This document shows, one piece after another, positions 16,875 to 25,390 of a stretch of 64,000 nt of DNA (position 1 is the first letter of the stretch; every line of letters starts with the position of its first letter). The stretch is from the NCBI RefSeq assembly GCF_900129425.1, contig NZ_LT670817.1, positions 8,894,001-8,958,000 on the forward strand, written 5' to 3'. Below the pieces are notes generated by a model, which saw only the letters and a list, made by a program, of their open reading frames with translations, had not been told where the DNA came from and did no database searches. The translations under genes were made by a program, and so were the position numbers. The DNA comes from Bradyrhizobium erythrophlei (GTDB lineage: Bacteria; Pseudomonadota; Alphaproteobacteria; Rhizobiales; Xanthobacteraceae).

Positions 16875-17756
16875 TCACGCTCCCCAGTCCCACGCCTCCA
16901 GCATCCGAAGAAAAGCTCTGCTCGCCGCGCTGCGGAAAGCCCCGTCGCGCTGGAGCAGCGAAACCGTGCGGCCGGCGATCGGCGGGCGCAATCGGATGGC
17001 CTTCAGGCCGGGCACTTCGCGGGCGGCGGCTTGGGGCATGATGGTGGCGAGCCCCCCGCCGCGCAAAATCGCCACGACGGACCCGACCGAGTTGGAGTCG
17101 ACAGCGATCCGCGGCCGCGCGTTGTTGGCGCGCAGGTAACGATCGATCGACTCACGCGTGGCGAAGCTGGAATCGAGCAGTGCGAGGTCGATGTTCTCGA
17201 GTTCCGTGACGGCGAGTTCATCGTGGATGAAAGCGGGATGGCCGGCATCGACGACGAGACAAAGCTGTTCGTCAAAGAGTGGCTGGGCGATGACATCCGC
17301 CGACTGCACTTCGCCGAAGGCGATGCCGAGGTCGAGCGCGTCCTCGGACAGGGCCGCCTCCATTTCCGTCTGGGCAATCACAGCGACCGAGATCGCGATG
17401 CCCGGATGCAGCCCATGGAAGCGCCTCACCAGCGGACCGACCAGATAGGTCGTGAAGGTCGGCGTGAAAGCCAGACGGAGCGTGCCGGTCTCGAGGTTCT
17501 CTACATCCCGGATGGCCCGCCGTCCGGCCTCGAACTCTCGCAGCGCTCGGCGGGCGTGTTCGATATAGGCCTGGCCGGCATCGGTCGGTCTGACGGTCCG
17601 CCCCGTCCGGTCCAGAAGCTGGGTGCCGAGCATCTCCTCAAGCTGCCGGATCTGCTGCGAAAGTGCGGGCTGGGAGACATGCAACTCAGCCGCCGCGCGA
17701 GTGAAATTGCCGTGATCGGCGATCGCGACGAGGTAGCGGGCGTGACGCAGAAGCAT
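16875..17756 (-). CDS. cynR: LysR-type regulator CynR
   Basis: 293 residues from the ATG at 17754-17756. The N-terminal winged helix (HGNFTRAAAELHVSQPALSQ, then QIRQLEEMLGTQLLDRTGRT) and the effector domain (LRLAFTPTFTTYLVGPLVRR, DLGIAFGEVQSADVIAQPLF, DSNSVGSVVAILRGGGLATI) closely follow the E. coli CynR pattern. CynR activates cynTS in response to cyanate. This is the only intact copy; its own divergent partner is now a cynT leader fused to an MFS gene, while the real cynT is 4 kb away. TTG at 17762 is a weaker start. Confidence 0.85.
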   Translation of the reverse strand: MLLRHARYLVAIADHGNFTRAAAELHVSQPALSQQIRQLEEMLGTQLLDRTGRTVRPTDAGQAYIEHARRALREFEAGRRAIRDVENLETGTLRLAFTPTFTTYLVGPLVRRFHGLHPGIAISVAVIAQTEMEAALSEDALDLGIAFGEVQSADVIAQPLFDEQLCLVVDAGHPAFIHDELAVTELENIDLALLDSSFATRESIDRYLRANNARPRIAVDSNSVGSVVAILRGGGLATIMPQAAAREVPGLKAIRLRPPIAGRTVSLLQRDGAFRSAASRAFLRMLEAWDWGA

Positions 17757-17931
17757 AAGCAACGCCTATAGAGTTCGTAAGAACATAGTCTTGGAGATTA
17801 TGCCGGCCGTGGCCCAGCTATCCAACTGAAAGATAGATGAGGGCCAAGCCATGAATGACCTCGTTACTGGAATTTTTGAAGTTTCGCGAGACGGGATGCC
17901 AGGAGCGGACCGAGCTGTTCCACCAGCTGGC
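17636..17931. repeat. cynR/cynT junction module, copy 2
   Basis: Second copy of the junction, overlapping the intact cynR 5' end, the divergent promoter and the first 27 codons of a former cynT. It carries ggaattttt where the functional copy has ggattttt, so the cynT leader is out of its original frame after codon 7. Homology to copy 1 ends after gttccaccagctggc; beyond that the sequence becomes the MFS gene. The intergenic part contains a perfect inverted repeat gttcgtaagaac (17773-17784), a candidate CynR site. Confidence 0.9.
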
Positions 17932-19197
17932 ACCGGCGAGACCGTTCTGACGCAGCCGTCCGGATCCATCTCTTCACACGACATCTCGATGCCATCCACG
18001 TCCCAACACCCGCCGCTCACGCGCCAAATGACGCTGCTGTTCGCCTGCGCGTGCGGCGCCATCGGCAGCAACATCTACTACGCGCAACCCCTGCTGGTCG
18101 CCATCGCGCAGACCTTCCACCGCACGCCGGCGAGCCTGGGCTTTCTGGTGACGGCGACGCAACTCGGCTACGCGTGCGCGCTGCTCGCGATCGTGCCGCT
18201 CGGCGACGTGCTGGACCGTCGCAAGCTGATCGTCCGCCTTTTGGCGCTGAACGTGCTCGCGCTGGTCGCGATCGTCGTGAGCACGAACGATTGGGTGTTC
18301 CTGGCGGCCAACGCCTGCCTCGGGGTCACAACGGCATCCGCTCAGCTGCTGGTTCCGTTCGCGGCGTCACTCGCCAGCGAGAAAACGCGCGGGCAGGTGG
18401 TGGGCACGGTGATGAGCGGCCTGTTGACCGGCATCGTGCTCACACGCTCGGTGTCGGGCGGCATTGCGCAGGCAAGCGGCTGGCGGGCGGTGTTCGGCGT
18501 CGCCGCGCTCGTGACGCTCCTGCTGACGCTGCTGCTTTCCCGCGTGCTGCCGAACGACCGCGGCGGGGGCCGCGTCGAGTACCGCGCTCTGATGGCTTCG
18601 CTCGTCACCCTCGCGCGCGCGAACCCGACGCTCGTCATGCGCTCGCTCTACGGCGCGCTGGTGTTCGCGTGTTACAATATGGTCTGGACCGGCTTGACCT
18701 TCTTGCTGACCAAGGCGCCATATGGCTATTCGGAAGGGCTGATCGGGCTCTTCGGCCTCGTCGGCACCGCTGGAATGCTGTCCGCGAGGTCCGCCGGACG
18801 CCTGTTTGACCGCGGCCACGGCAATGCGGCGACGGGTGCGTTCGCGTGCATGGTGCTCGCGTCCTTCGCCCTGGTCGCGATGGGCGGGCATTCGCTCGTT
18901 GCGCTGCTGGCCGGGATGGTGCTGCTCGATGTCGGCGTCTATGGGCTGCATATTTCGAACCAGAGTGTGATCTATTCGCTCGCCGGCGACGCGCGCAGCC
19001 GCTTCAACACGATCTATCTCACGAGCTTCTTCATCGGCGCCACGGCCGGGTCCAGCATCGCCAGCATGGCCTTCGCCGGCGCGGGCTGGCCGGGCGTGTG
19101 CCTGGCTGGCGCGGTATGCGCGGGCGTCCTGCTGATGCTGTGGCTCGGCGCGCAACGCTTCGGCCGGCAAGCGCTGTCGCTTCCCGCCGGCGATTGA
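17851..19197 (+). CDS. MFS transporter with a captured cynT leader
   Basis: 448 residues if translation starts at the cynT start codon (MNDLVTGIFEV, gaggg upstream); the first 46 residues are frameshifted cynT sequence plus a linker. The transporter proper begins near MPSTSQHPPLTRQ (ATG 17989, no evident ribosome site), then shows 12 membrane helices with the MFS loop LGDVLDRRKLIVR after helix 2. It resembles Proteobacterial predicted drug/sugar efflux MFS proteins; it does not look like CynX. The gene is read from the same promoter region that normally drives cynT, so induction with cyanate through CynR is possible but unproven. Confidence 0.85.
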   Translation: MNDLVTGIFEVSRDGMPGADRAVPPAGTGETVLTQPSGSISSHDISMPSTSQHPPLTRQMTLLFACACGAIGSNIYYAQPLLVAIAQTFHRTPASLGFLVTATQLGYACALLAIVPLGDVLDRRKLIVRLLALNVLALVAIVVSTNDWVFLAANACLGVTTASAQLLVPFAASLASEKTRGQVVGTVMSGLLTGIVLTRSVSGGIAQASGWRAVFGVAALVTLLLTLLLSRVLPNDRGGGRVEYRALMASLVTLARANPTLVMRSLYGALVFACYNMVWTGLTFLLTKAPYGYSEGLIGLFGLVGTAGMLSARSAGRLFDRGHGNAATGAFACMVLASFALVAMGGHSLVALLAGMVLLDVGVYGLHISNQSVIYSLAGDARSRFNTIYLTSFFIGATAGSSIASMAFAGAGWPGVCLAGAVCAGVLLMLWLGAQRFGRQALSLPAGD

Positions 19198-19299
19198 GCG
19201 CATCCGCTTCGGCGCAACGTGGCGAAGCTTGGTGAGGGCGGCGATCGGCGCAATCGCCGGGCTCGCTCAGTCATCCGGACGCGCTCGCGGGTATCATGC

Positions 19300-19378
19300 G
19301 AGACATGCAACGCCTCGCCGCGCGTGAAATTGCCTGATCGGCGATCGCGACGAGGTAACGGGCGTGGGGCAGAAGCAT
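19300..19378 (-). pseudogene. cynR fragment, junction copy 3
   Basis: About 26 codons of the cynR N-terminus (MLLPHARYLVAIAD, then a one-base deletion and GNFTRGEALHV), ending abruptly where the sequence turns into unrelated DNA. It cannot encode a regulator. Its value is as a marker for how the junction was copied. Confidence 0.85.
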
Positions 19379-19539
19379 AAGCAACGCCTACAGAGTCCGT
19401 AAGAACATAGTCTTGGAAATTCTACCGGCCATGGCCCTACTATCCAATTGAAAGATTGATGAGGGCCAAGCCATGAATGACCTCGTTGCCAGAATTTTTG
19501 AAGTTCCGCGAGACGGGATACCAGGAGCGGACCGAGCTG
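19300..19539. repeat. cynR/cynT junction module, copy 3
   Basis: Third copy, truncated on both sides compared with copies 1 and 2. It shares the one-base cynR deletion with copy 1 (gatcaggcaatttc on the coding strand) and the extra A in the cynT leader with copy 2 (gaatttttg), so it is a mosaic of the other two. The left edge breaks in the cynR helix-turn-helix codons at gagacatgc, the right edge after accgagctg, where it joins the sensor kinase region. Confidence 0.9.
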
Positions 19540-19577
19540 CGATCAGCCCTTTTGGACAGATCGAGGAGGAAAATAGG

Positions 19578-20393
19578 ATGTCGCCGCCAACCAGGCCTCA
19601 ACGCGTAGCAGGCCTCCGGTCTCGCGCCTCTCGCCGCATGGAACGCAAGCACGCCGAGCAGGCATTGCGCGACATGCAAACGAACCTAGCGCATGTCGCG
19701 CGCATAACAACCCTGGGCGAGCTGACAGCCTCAATCACCCATGAAGTGAACCAGCCGCTCGGCGCCGTCCTCACCAACGCCGAGGCCTGTCTGCGCTGGC
19801 TCGACCGCGCAACTCCTGACCTGGACGCCGTGCGGCGCTCGGTAGAATGGATTATCGACGACGGCAAACGGGCGAGTGAGGTGATCCGACGCGTCCGGGC
19901 GCTCGCGAAAAAGACTGAAATTGAGAAGGTGCCACTCGACGTCAATGACGTCGTCCGGGAGGTCGTGGCCCTGGTGCAGCGTGAGCTGGCCAGCCATCGG
20001 GTATCGTTGCGAATGGAGTTGGCTCCGGCTCTACCCCTGATCCTTGGTGATCGGGTCCAACTGCAACAGGTGATGATCAACCTGGTGATGAACGGCATTG
20101 AGGCAATGCAATCGGTCACGGACCGGCTGCGCGAACTGGTGATCCGATCCCGTCGGGACGAGACACGCCGACTGCTCGTAAGTGTGACGGATGGCGGCGT
20201 CGGGATTGCCAAGGAGGATGCGGAGCGTCTCTTCGACGCCTTCTTCACCACCAAACCCAGCGGCATGGGCATGGGCCTCTCGATCTGCCGTTCGATCGTG
20301 GAGGGTCACGGCGGACGTCTGTCCGTTTCCGGCAACGAAGGCCCCGGTGCGACGTTTCAGTTCACCCTGCCGGTGACGCTTTTTGCGGCATAG
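19578..20393 (+). CDS. Sensor histidine kinase core, sensory part missing
   Basis: 271 residues from the ATG at 19578, which has a strong ribosome site (gaggaggaaaatagg). A short coiled segment leads to the H box SITHEVNQPLGAVLTN (His55), then the ATPase domain with N box VMINLVMNGIEAMQ, G1 VTDGGVGI, F box FDAFFTTKP and G2 GMGMGLSICRSIVEGHGG. There is no membrane, PAS or GAF domain, although this kinase type normally has one upstream, so it is probably the 3' part of a larger gene. A longer frame from 19473 would start in the captured cynT leader. No response regulator is adjacent. Confidence 0.82.
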   Translation: MSPPTRPQRVAGLRSRASRRMERKHAEQALRDMQTNLAHVARITTLGELTASITHEVNQPLGAVLTNAEACLRWLDRATPDLDAVRRSVEWIIDDGKRASEVIRRVRALAKKTEIEKVPLDVNDVVREVVALVQRELASHRVSLRMELAPALPLILGDRVQLQQVMINLVMNGIEAMQSVTDRLRELVIRSRRDETRRLLVSVTDGGVGIAKEDAERLFDAFFTTKPSGMGMGLSICRSIVEGHGGRLSVSGNEGPGATFQFTLPVTLFAA

Positions 20394-20479
20394 GACTCAA
20401 ACAGCGCCGTCCCGGCGCTCCTGGACGTCGCGCCGGCGCGATGTGACACTTGACCAGGCTCAAAACGAGCTATCTTCCG

Positions 20480-20854
20480 CTATCTTGCAACGACCCGCGC
20501 TCTCCGCCAACCGCGCGGCAGAGGCCCGAGGTCGCGCTGCCAGATCCTGCCGTCGTCGAACTGAATCCGCATTCCGTCGGGTGAATAGACGGCGCTCTCG
20601 TTTCGCGCCTCGATCCAGATCCGACCGTACGGCGCAGCCAGATCGGGCCACGCACGGTAAGATTCTCCGGTCTCAGTCACAAGGTTCAGGTTCCATCCAT
20701 TCTGGGTGACGAAGGCTGGACCGCCTACATGACCATCACGGCAATCCTGGATGCACCTGTAAGTGCCAGTGAGGTTGATCGATTGCGCCGAGGCGCCGCT
20801 GGTGAACGCGACGACAGCGCCAAACACGCCAATAACAAGCGGCAAACATCTCAT
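20480..20854 (-). CDS. Small secreted hypothetical protein
   Basis: 124 residues from the ATG at 20852-20854, with gtaggagtgatccg upstream. A signal peptide (CLPLVIGVFGAVVAFTSGASAQ) is followed by a compact domain starting INLTGTYRCIQDCRDGHVGG, with two close cysteines and a beta-rich pattern (WIEARNESAVYSPDGMRIQF). This looks like a small periplasmic beta-barrel-type domain seen in rhizobial hypothetical proteins. It converges on the sensor kinase gene. No function can be assigned. Confidence 0.72.
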   Translation of the reverse strand: MRCLPLVIGVFGAVVAFTSGASAQSINLTGTYRCIQDCRDGHVGGPAFVTQNGWNLNLVTETGESYRAWPDLAAPYGRIWIEARNESAVYSPDGMRIQFDDGRIWQRDLGPLPRGWRRARVVAR

Positions 20855-21492
20855 CGGATCACTCCTACAAGGTCGGATTAGTCTTATTGCGTGGTAGCCG
20901 GCTTCTCCTTTATCCTGAAGAGGTTGCGGGGGCGCCGGGTACCTCTGCCTGGCGCCTTCGTGCCTCCTCACCGTGCGAATGACGCTGACGGGTCAGCCCT
21001 TCAATGGCGGGCCCTTCCGCGACATAAAATCCTAGCGCCGTTAAATCCTGACGCCGTTGTTTGTTCCGGGGCGCTTACACCGGTGCTTGATCCCTGACGT
21101 GAGACAGGTTCCAGAAAATTGGTTCCCACTTTTCCGGATGATCCTCGCTTCACTCCATCAGGCTAACGTCGTTCGCAGTTATGGTCGCGTCAGGCTGGCC
21201 GCAGGTTCAAGGATAAGTCCAACTCTTGCCGGTGACATCGCCGGGTGCCCTCAACAAATGGCAGCCAGCCTGACCAGCTTGATGGCGTCTGAATCATCGG
21301 ACATGACGTTCCGCCGCCGGCACGGGTGTACCAGCCCGGCAAAACAGTTCGTCAGGCAAAGGTGTTTCAAACGAAGGAGTGTCGCCCTCCGGCCGCGGGC
21401 CTGGCGCAATTTTTCGTTGAACTTATTCAATAAACACTTGGGATCACGGCCTCAGCCCAGGCAGCCCTTCGCTTCGGACGCCATCAAGTCAT
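20855..21492. other. 638-bp stretch without a convincing gene
   Basis: No frame here has family features. Around 21095-21135 there is ttggttcccacttttccgga, which resembles part of a rhizobial intergenic repeat, in one copy only. The rest shows mixed composition and could be decayed coding sequence. Confidence 0.5.
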
Positions 21493-22116
21493 TTAGCGCC
21501 CGGCTCGGGCCACCACGTTGGCCGCCAGACCTTCCCAAGGCCTGACCATCTGTGTGGCAAGTTTGCCGTAAAGTTCACAAATCTTCTGCGACCCGGCGAC
21601 AAAGTTCGCAACAGACTGCCTTGCGAATTCGGTCTGAACCTCAATGGCCTTGTCGAACGACCGCACACCCATGAGCTTCTCTGCAAAGGACCTGCTCTCC
21701 TGCAACGACTTCCTGGTGTAGTCCACATAGGCATTCGCAATGGTCTGAACGCTGACCGGACCATCGTTCGCCGGTGCGGCTGCGCCGATTGAGAGGGCAT
21801 CCGCCGGTGCGGCTGCGCCGACTGAGGGGGCATCCGCCGGTGCGGCCGCGTCGATTGAGAGGGCATCCGCCGGTGCGGTTTCGCCGATTGAGAGGGCGTC
21901 CGCCGGTGCGGCTGCGCCGACTAAAGGCCCATTCGCCGGTGCGGCTGCGCCGTTCGTGGGGGCGTCAGTTGATGCGCCCATTTGGCTGATTCGATCTTCA
22001 TCCCGCGGATCGAGCTCCGGGCTTTGCTGTGGTTCAGGTTTCGGGCTCCGCTGAGACGCCTTCTGGCTGCGCTGGCGGGGCTTCGCGGTTGGTTTTTCCT
22101 TATGCGTGGTCGTCAT
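21493..22116 (-). CDS. Phasin family protein with an 11-residue repeat array
   Basis: 207 residues from the ATG at 22114-22116 (aacggagttcaacc upstream). A basic, Pro/Gln-rich head (about 1-50) is followed by six or seven repeats of an 11-residue unit of the type AAAPADALSIG (about residues 55-120), then a C-terminal phasin domain (QTIANAYVDYTRKSLQESRS, FDKAIEVQTEFARQSVANFV). Phasins coat polyhydroxyalkanoate granules. The Ala/Pro repeats are a linker or partner-binding segment by analogy with other Ala/Pro-rich linkers. The gene stands alone. Confidence 0.83.
   Translation of the reverse strand: MTTTHKEKPTAKPRQRSQKASQRSPKPEPQQSPELDPRDEDRISQMGASTDAPTNGAAAPANGPLVGAAAPADALSIGETAPADALSIDAAAPADAPSVGAAAPADALSIGAAAPANDGPVSVQTIANAYVDYTRKSLQESRSFAEKLMGVRSFDKAIEVQTEFARQSVANFVAGSQKICELYGKLATQMVRPWEGLAANVVARAGR
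21769..21966. repeat. 33-bp coding tandem repeats inside the phasin gene
   Basis: About six units of 33 bp (core ggtgcggctgcgccgattga), each encoding 11 residues. Units differ at a few positions, mostly in the Ser-Ile/Ser-Val and Gly/Asp/Glu codons. The period is a multiple of three, so gain or loss of units keeps the frame. Confidence 0.85.
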
Positions 22117-22339
22117 GGTTGAACTCCGTTGAACGGCGCTGTTACGAATCAAACGTCTAGACTCCGCCATGTTTGCGATAGAATCGCGGTTCTGGCTTGT
22201 TCCTCGCGCGGCGTTGATGTGGTGAGTGGTAATCTGAATGGGGCGGGCGGCTGACGCCCTCGTTTATGACTTCCCGAACAAAAGCAAGAACCGGGCCGGA
22301 TGCGCGCTGGAGGGGCCGTCCCCGCGGCGTGTTTGCCGC

Positions 22340-22700
22340 TCTCACCGCGATTGTTCGCGAAAATCGACGTCGAAAATATCAACTCCAACGTGGCGACATT
22401 CATTCGCACGCTCGTTGTTCTCTTCAGCTTCGTGGTGTCGTTGCCTGCCACCGGCCAGTTGGTGCAGCCCAGTACGATTTCAGGACGAACGTGGACCTTT
22501 CTGATTCGATCAGGCCTCGGAACCGGAGCGTCGCGGCTGTGCTATTTCCGCGCCCCGAACCCGGGACCGGCATCTCTGGTCGCGCCGGTCGACATACTCA
22601 ACGTGGTGTTGGTCGTCATCTTCGGTGTGCTCGCTTTCGGCGAGCGGCCTTTTGGTCGAGCGCGTCATGTTGACTATGCACGGATCGCTTCCAATCTACC
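22340..22700 (+). pseudogene. EamA-type transporter remnant
   Basis: A frame within 22300-22773 reads KIDVENINSNVATFIRTLVV, then GLGTGASRLCYFRAPNPGPA and SLVAPVDILNVVLVVIFGVL, which match the middle of small EamA-family transporters. The N-terminal helix and the C-terminal pair of helices are absent or scrambled, and conserved positions have changed (for example Arg where small residues are expected). Most likely a decayed fragment. Confidence 0.65.
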
Positions 22701-22974
22701 TGCAACAACGGCCTCGATGCGCGCGCGATTCCGTTTGTTGCCAAACCCGGAAATTGCTGGGTCATTCAAATGATCAAATGGGCAATGCTGCGTACGTTCC
22801 ATTCACGGTTTCATGATCGGCGGAAGAGAACCTTAAATAAAGATTTAGGATTTTTTTCGCACAGAGCAGCCATATGGACCTGAAGGAAAGACAAGGACCT
22901 CAGGAGGCCCTTGGCGCGAAGAAGACCTTGGACTCATCCAGGGAAAAGTGAAACTGCAAAGACTGGAAGAGAAA

Positions 22975-23235
22975 ATGACAAAGCTCTTAATGGTCACAGC
23001 CGCGATCGTCACGCTGAGCATCGCAACGGCCAACGCCAACGGCTATTCGGCCCGCCAACGCGCCACCCGCGTCAATGCTGCCGATCAAACTTACGTTTCC
23101 AACGGTTCATTTGATTGGCGCCATGAACGACCATACCGGCAGGTTCCCTGGTATGCGTATAGCGAAAGCGGCCACTGTTTCGTTTGGACACCGAACGCCT
23201 ATCATTACGCCTGCGATCCCAACGCCCGCTACTGA
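22975..23235 (+). CDS. Small secreted hypothetical protein
   Basis: 86 residues from the ATG at 22975 (tggaagagaaa upstream). A signal peptide (LLMVTAAIVTLSIATANANG) precedes an aromatic-rich mature part (WRHERPYRQVPWYAYSESGH, then CFVWTPNAYHYACDPNARY) with two cysteines. Similar short exported proteins are frequent in Bradyrhizobium, but no domain is recognised. The frame could also start nine codons earlier at 22948. Confidence 0.65.
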   Translation: MTKLLMVTAAIVTLSIATANANGYSARQRATRVNAADQTYVSNGSFDWRHERPYRQVPWYAYSESGHCFVWTPNAYHYACDPNARY

Positions 23236-23566
23236 AGCGTTGGCGACTCTCCCGGCGGTTGAGCATTGGTTCGAACCGAGCGCGGTGCCAGACCTCGGAT
23301 CAGTCCTGATCCGGGAGGATCCATAATTTGGCCCCGTGGTATACATTATTCCTGATTGTTGCTGAAATGCCACAATAATGTCTTAATGCGACATTTGTTG
23401 CCGCACTGCAAGATGTTGTTGAAAAGCAACACAATTAAAGCGCGAATTCAATATTTTGCTCGCAACTGCAACAACTTATGGCCTGAAGGGGTCATATTGA
23501 CGGTATCCCTTAACGTCTCCAGCCTCGCGGGTGGCTCAGTTAGAGCCGTTCTAAAAGGGGATGGCG
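23236..23566. other. 331-bp AT-richer leader before the porin gene
   Basis: No gene is visible. The stretch 23340-23480 is noticeably richer in A/T than its surroundings (for example aagcaacacaattaaagcgc), as expected of a promoter and long leader for an abundant outer-membrane protein. No specific operator could be fixed by eye. Confidence 0.4.
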
Positions 23567-25264
23567 ATGAAAAAATACAAATTAGGGGTGGCCGCTGCCG
23601 CGGTGGCGGTCGTTACTCATTCTGCTCCGGCAGCTGCCGACAAGCTCGATCAGGTACTGGACCGGCTCGCGGCGATCGAGCAAAGCAACGCAAACTTGGC
23701 CAAGGAGAATGCCGCACTCAGGGCGCGGCTAAATCGCGTGGAATCGACAAAAGGCGCGGCCCCGGCCGTAGTCCTGTCTGCCCCCTCCGGCCGTGTGGCC
23801 GGCGCCCCCGCGACCGGCGGTGCACCGGTACCGGTGAAGACCTCTGTATTTGATCTGGACGCCAACGGGCACGGCTATCTCGAGCACAAGCATGGCGACC
23901 CCCTGACATTCTACACGCCAGGAGGCGAGATCACTGCCTACGGCAATCTCGATGTTTCGATCGAGGGCACATCGAAGGATGTCCAGCCCTTGAACTTGAA
24001 CGGCGCCACGGCACCGGTCGGGAATTTCGGATGGATGCCGGCAATCTCGACGAACCTTTCCTATCTCGGTGTTCGCGGCTTTCAACACCTGCCCGGCATG
24101 GAATCCAACTTCCTCTATCAGCTCGAACTCGGTTTCGATATTTCGGCGACGCCCGGCCTGAAGGAAACCAACAGCAATGTGAGCAACACCGTCAACGGCG
24201 CGCTGTTCAACCGCAACACCTTTATCGGTTTAGGATCGCCGGAGTGGGGCGCGGTCAAGATCGGCAAGACGGATGCGCCATACAAAAACTCGACGGCCGC
24301 GTTCAACCCGTTCGCGGGCGAGCTCGGCGACTACAGCGTGATCATGGGCAATACCGGCGGCGATAACCGCGTCGAATTCGGCACCCGGCTCGATCACGCG
24401 ATCTGGTACGAATCGCCCAGTCTGGGCGGCTTCCAGTTAAACGCCTTGTTTGCTCCGGGGCAGAATCGGGATACCGACAGCTCCAACATCGCGGCCGGAG
24501 AATCCGATTGCGCCGGCGGTAACGCCCCCCAGAGCGGCGGCAATCTGCCCGTTGCGTGTAACGACGGCTCCTTCAGCAACGCCGTCAGCGCCAATCTGAG
24601 CTACACGCACGGCCCGTTCTACGCCACTGTAGCCTATGAACGTCACGAGGCGGTCAACCGGCAGAGCGATATCACGTCCATCTACGGCATAGTCCCGACG
24701 AGTGCCGTTGGGCAGACGCTGTTCGCCGAGAACGTCGCGGCCGAAGATGCCCTCAAGGTGGGCGCACTGTATCATTTCTCCACCGGCACCACGGTCGGCG
24801 GTATCTTTGAAATGATGCATCGTTACGTTCCGGCCGACCTGGCATTCCAGAACGAGCGAAGCCGCAACGGCACGTGGATGTTCGTGAGCCAGGAACTGAC
24901 CAACATCGACAGCATCCATTTCGGGTGGGCACACGCGTTCACGGCTCAAGGCGATCCCGGTCAGCACAACAGTTCAACGCTGATGACAGCTGACGGAGCC
25001 ACCTATGCGCCAAACCTGAATGCGGCGGACATGGTGACGGCCGCGTACAAGAGAAAGCTGAGCCCGAACCTCACCTGGTACACCGCGGTTGCGGCGACCT
25101 TCAACGGCTCGAGCGCGCACTACGATCTCGGCGCGGGCGGCAGAGGCGTTACGACGGACTGCCACGACGCTTTCGGGGCGGATGGTGGCTACGATTCAAC
25201 GCCGCACTGCTACACCGGCACCACGATCGTGGGTATCTCGACCGGCGCTTCCTGGAGGTTCTAG
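23567..25264 (+). CDS. Outer-membrane porin
   Basis: 565 residues from the ATG at 23567 (MKKYKLGVAAAAVAVV); the preceding ATG at 23561 sits too close to the aaaagggg ribosome site. A signal peptide is followed by a short coiled coil (LDQVLDRLAAIEQSNANLAK, then ENAALRARLNRVES), a linker and a beta-barrel of the Gram-negative porin type (YGNLDVSIEG, FIGLGSPEWGAVKIGKTDAP), ending in the barrel-closing strand with C-terminal Phe (TGASWRF). The N-terminal coiled coil suggests periplasmic trimerisation or cell-wall contact. A strong terminator follows. Confidence 0.88.
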   Translation: MKKYKLGVAAAAVAVVTHSAPAAADKLDQVLDRLAAIEQSNANLAKENAALRARLNRVESTKGAAPAVVLSAPSGRVAGAPATGGAPVPVKTSVFDLDANGHGYLEHKHGDPLTFYTPGGEITAYGNLDVSIEGTSKDVQPLNLNGATAPVGNFGWMPAISTNLSYLGVRGFQHLPGMESNFLYQLELGFDISATPGLKETNSNVSNTVNGALFNRNTFIGLGSPEWGAVKIGKTDAPYKNSTAAFNPFAGELGDYSVIMGNTGGDNRVEFGTRLDHAIWYESPSLGGFQLNALFAPGQNRDTDSSNIAAGESDCAGGNAPQSGGNLPVACNDGSFSNAVSANLSYTHGPFYATVAYERHEAVNRQSDITSIYGIVPTSAVGQTLFAENVAAEDALKVGALYHFSTGTTVGGIFEMMHRYVPADLAFQNERSRNGTWMFVSQELTNIDSIHFGWAHAFTAQGDPGQHNSSTLMTADGATYAPNLNAADMVTAAYKRKLSPNLTWYTAVAATFNGSSAHYDLGAGGRGVTTDCHDAFGADGGYDSTPHCYTGTTIVGISTGASWRF

Positions 25265-25283
25265 GCGACGAGAACGATCTTCT

Positions 25284-25328
25284 GCAGCGAACCCATCGCC
25301 GGTCTCGGCAATGGGTTCGCTGCGGTTT
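25284..25328. terminator. Bidirectional terminator between porin and LysR gene
   Basis: A perfect 13-bp stem, gcagcgaacccat (25284-25296) against atgggttcgctgc (25311-25323), 14-base loop, followed by ggtttt on the plus strand. It lies between two convergent genes and can serve both. Confidence 0.85.
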
Positions 25329-25390
25329 TGACATGTCTGCATCGATCCCCAATGCCTACCGCAATGTTCCCAGACGAAAACGCCGGTGCA

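Noticed and set aside
17851..19197. MFS gene as cynX, the cyanate transporter
   Set aside because: Its sequence pattern is that of general efflux MFS proteins, and its link to the cyn promoter comes from the copied junction.
21057..21545. 162-codon plus-strand frame before the phasin gene
   Set aside because: No recognisable domain, no ribosome site and it overlaps the phasin end; kept as non-coding.
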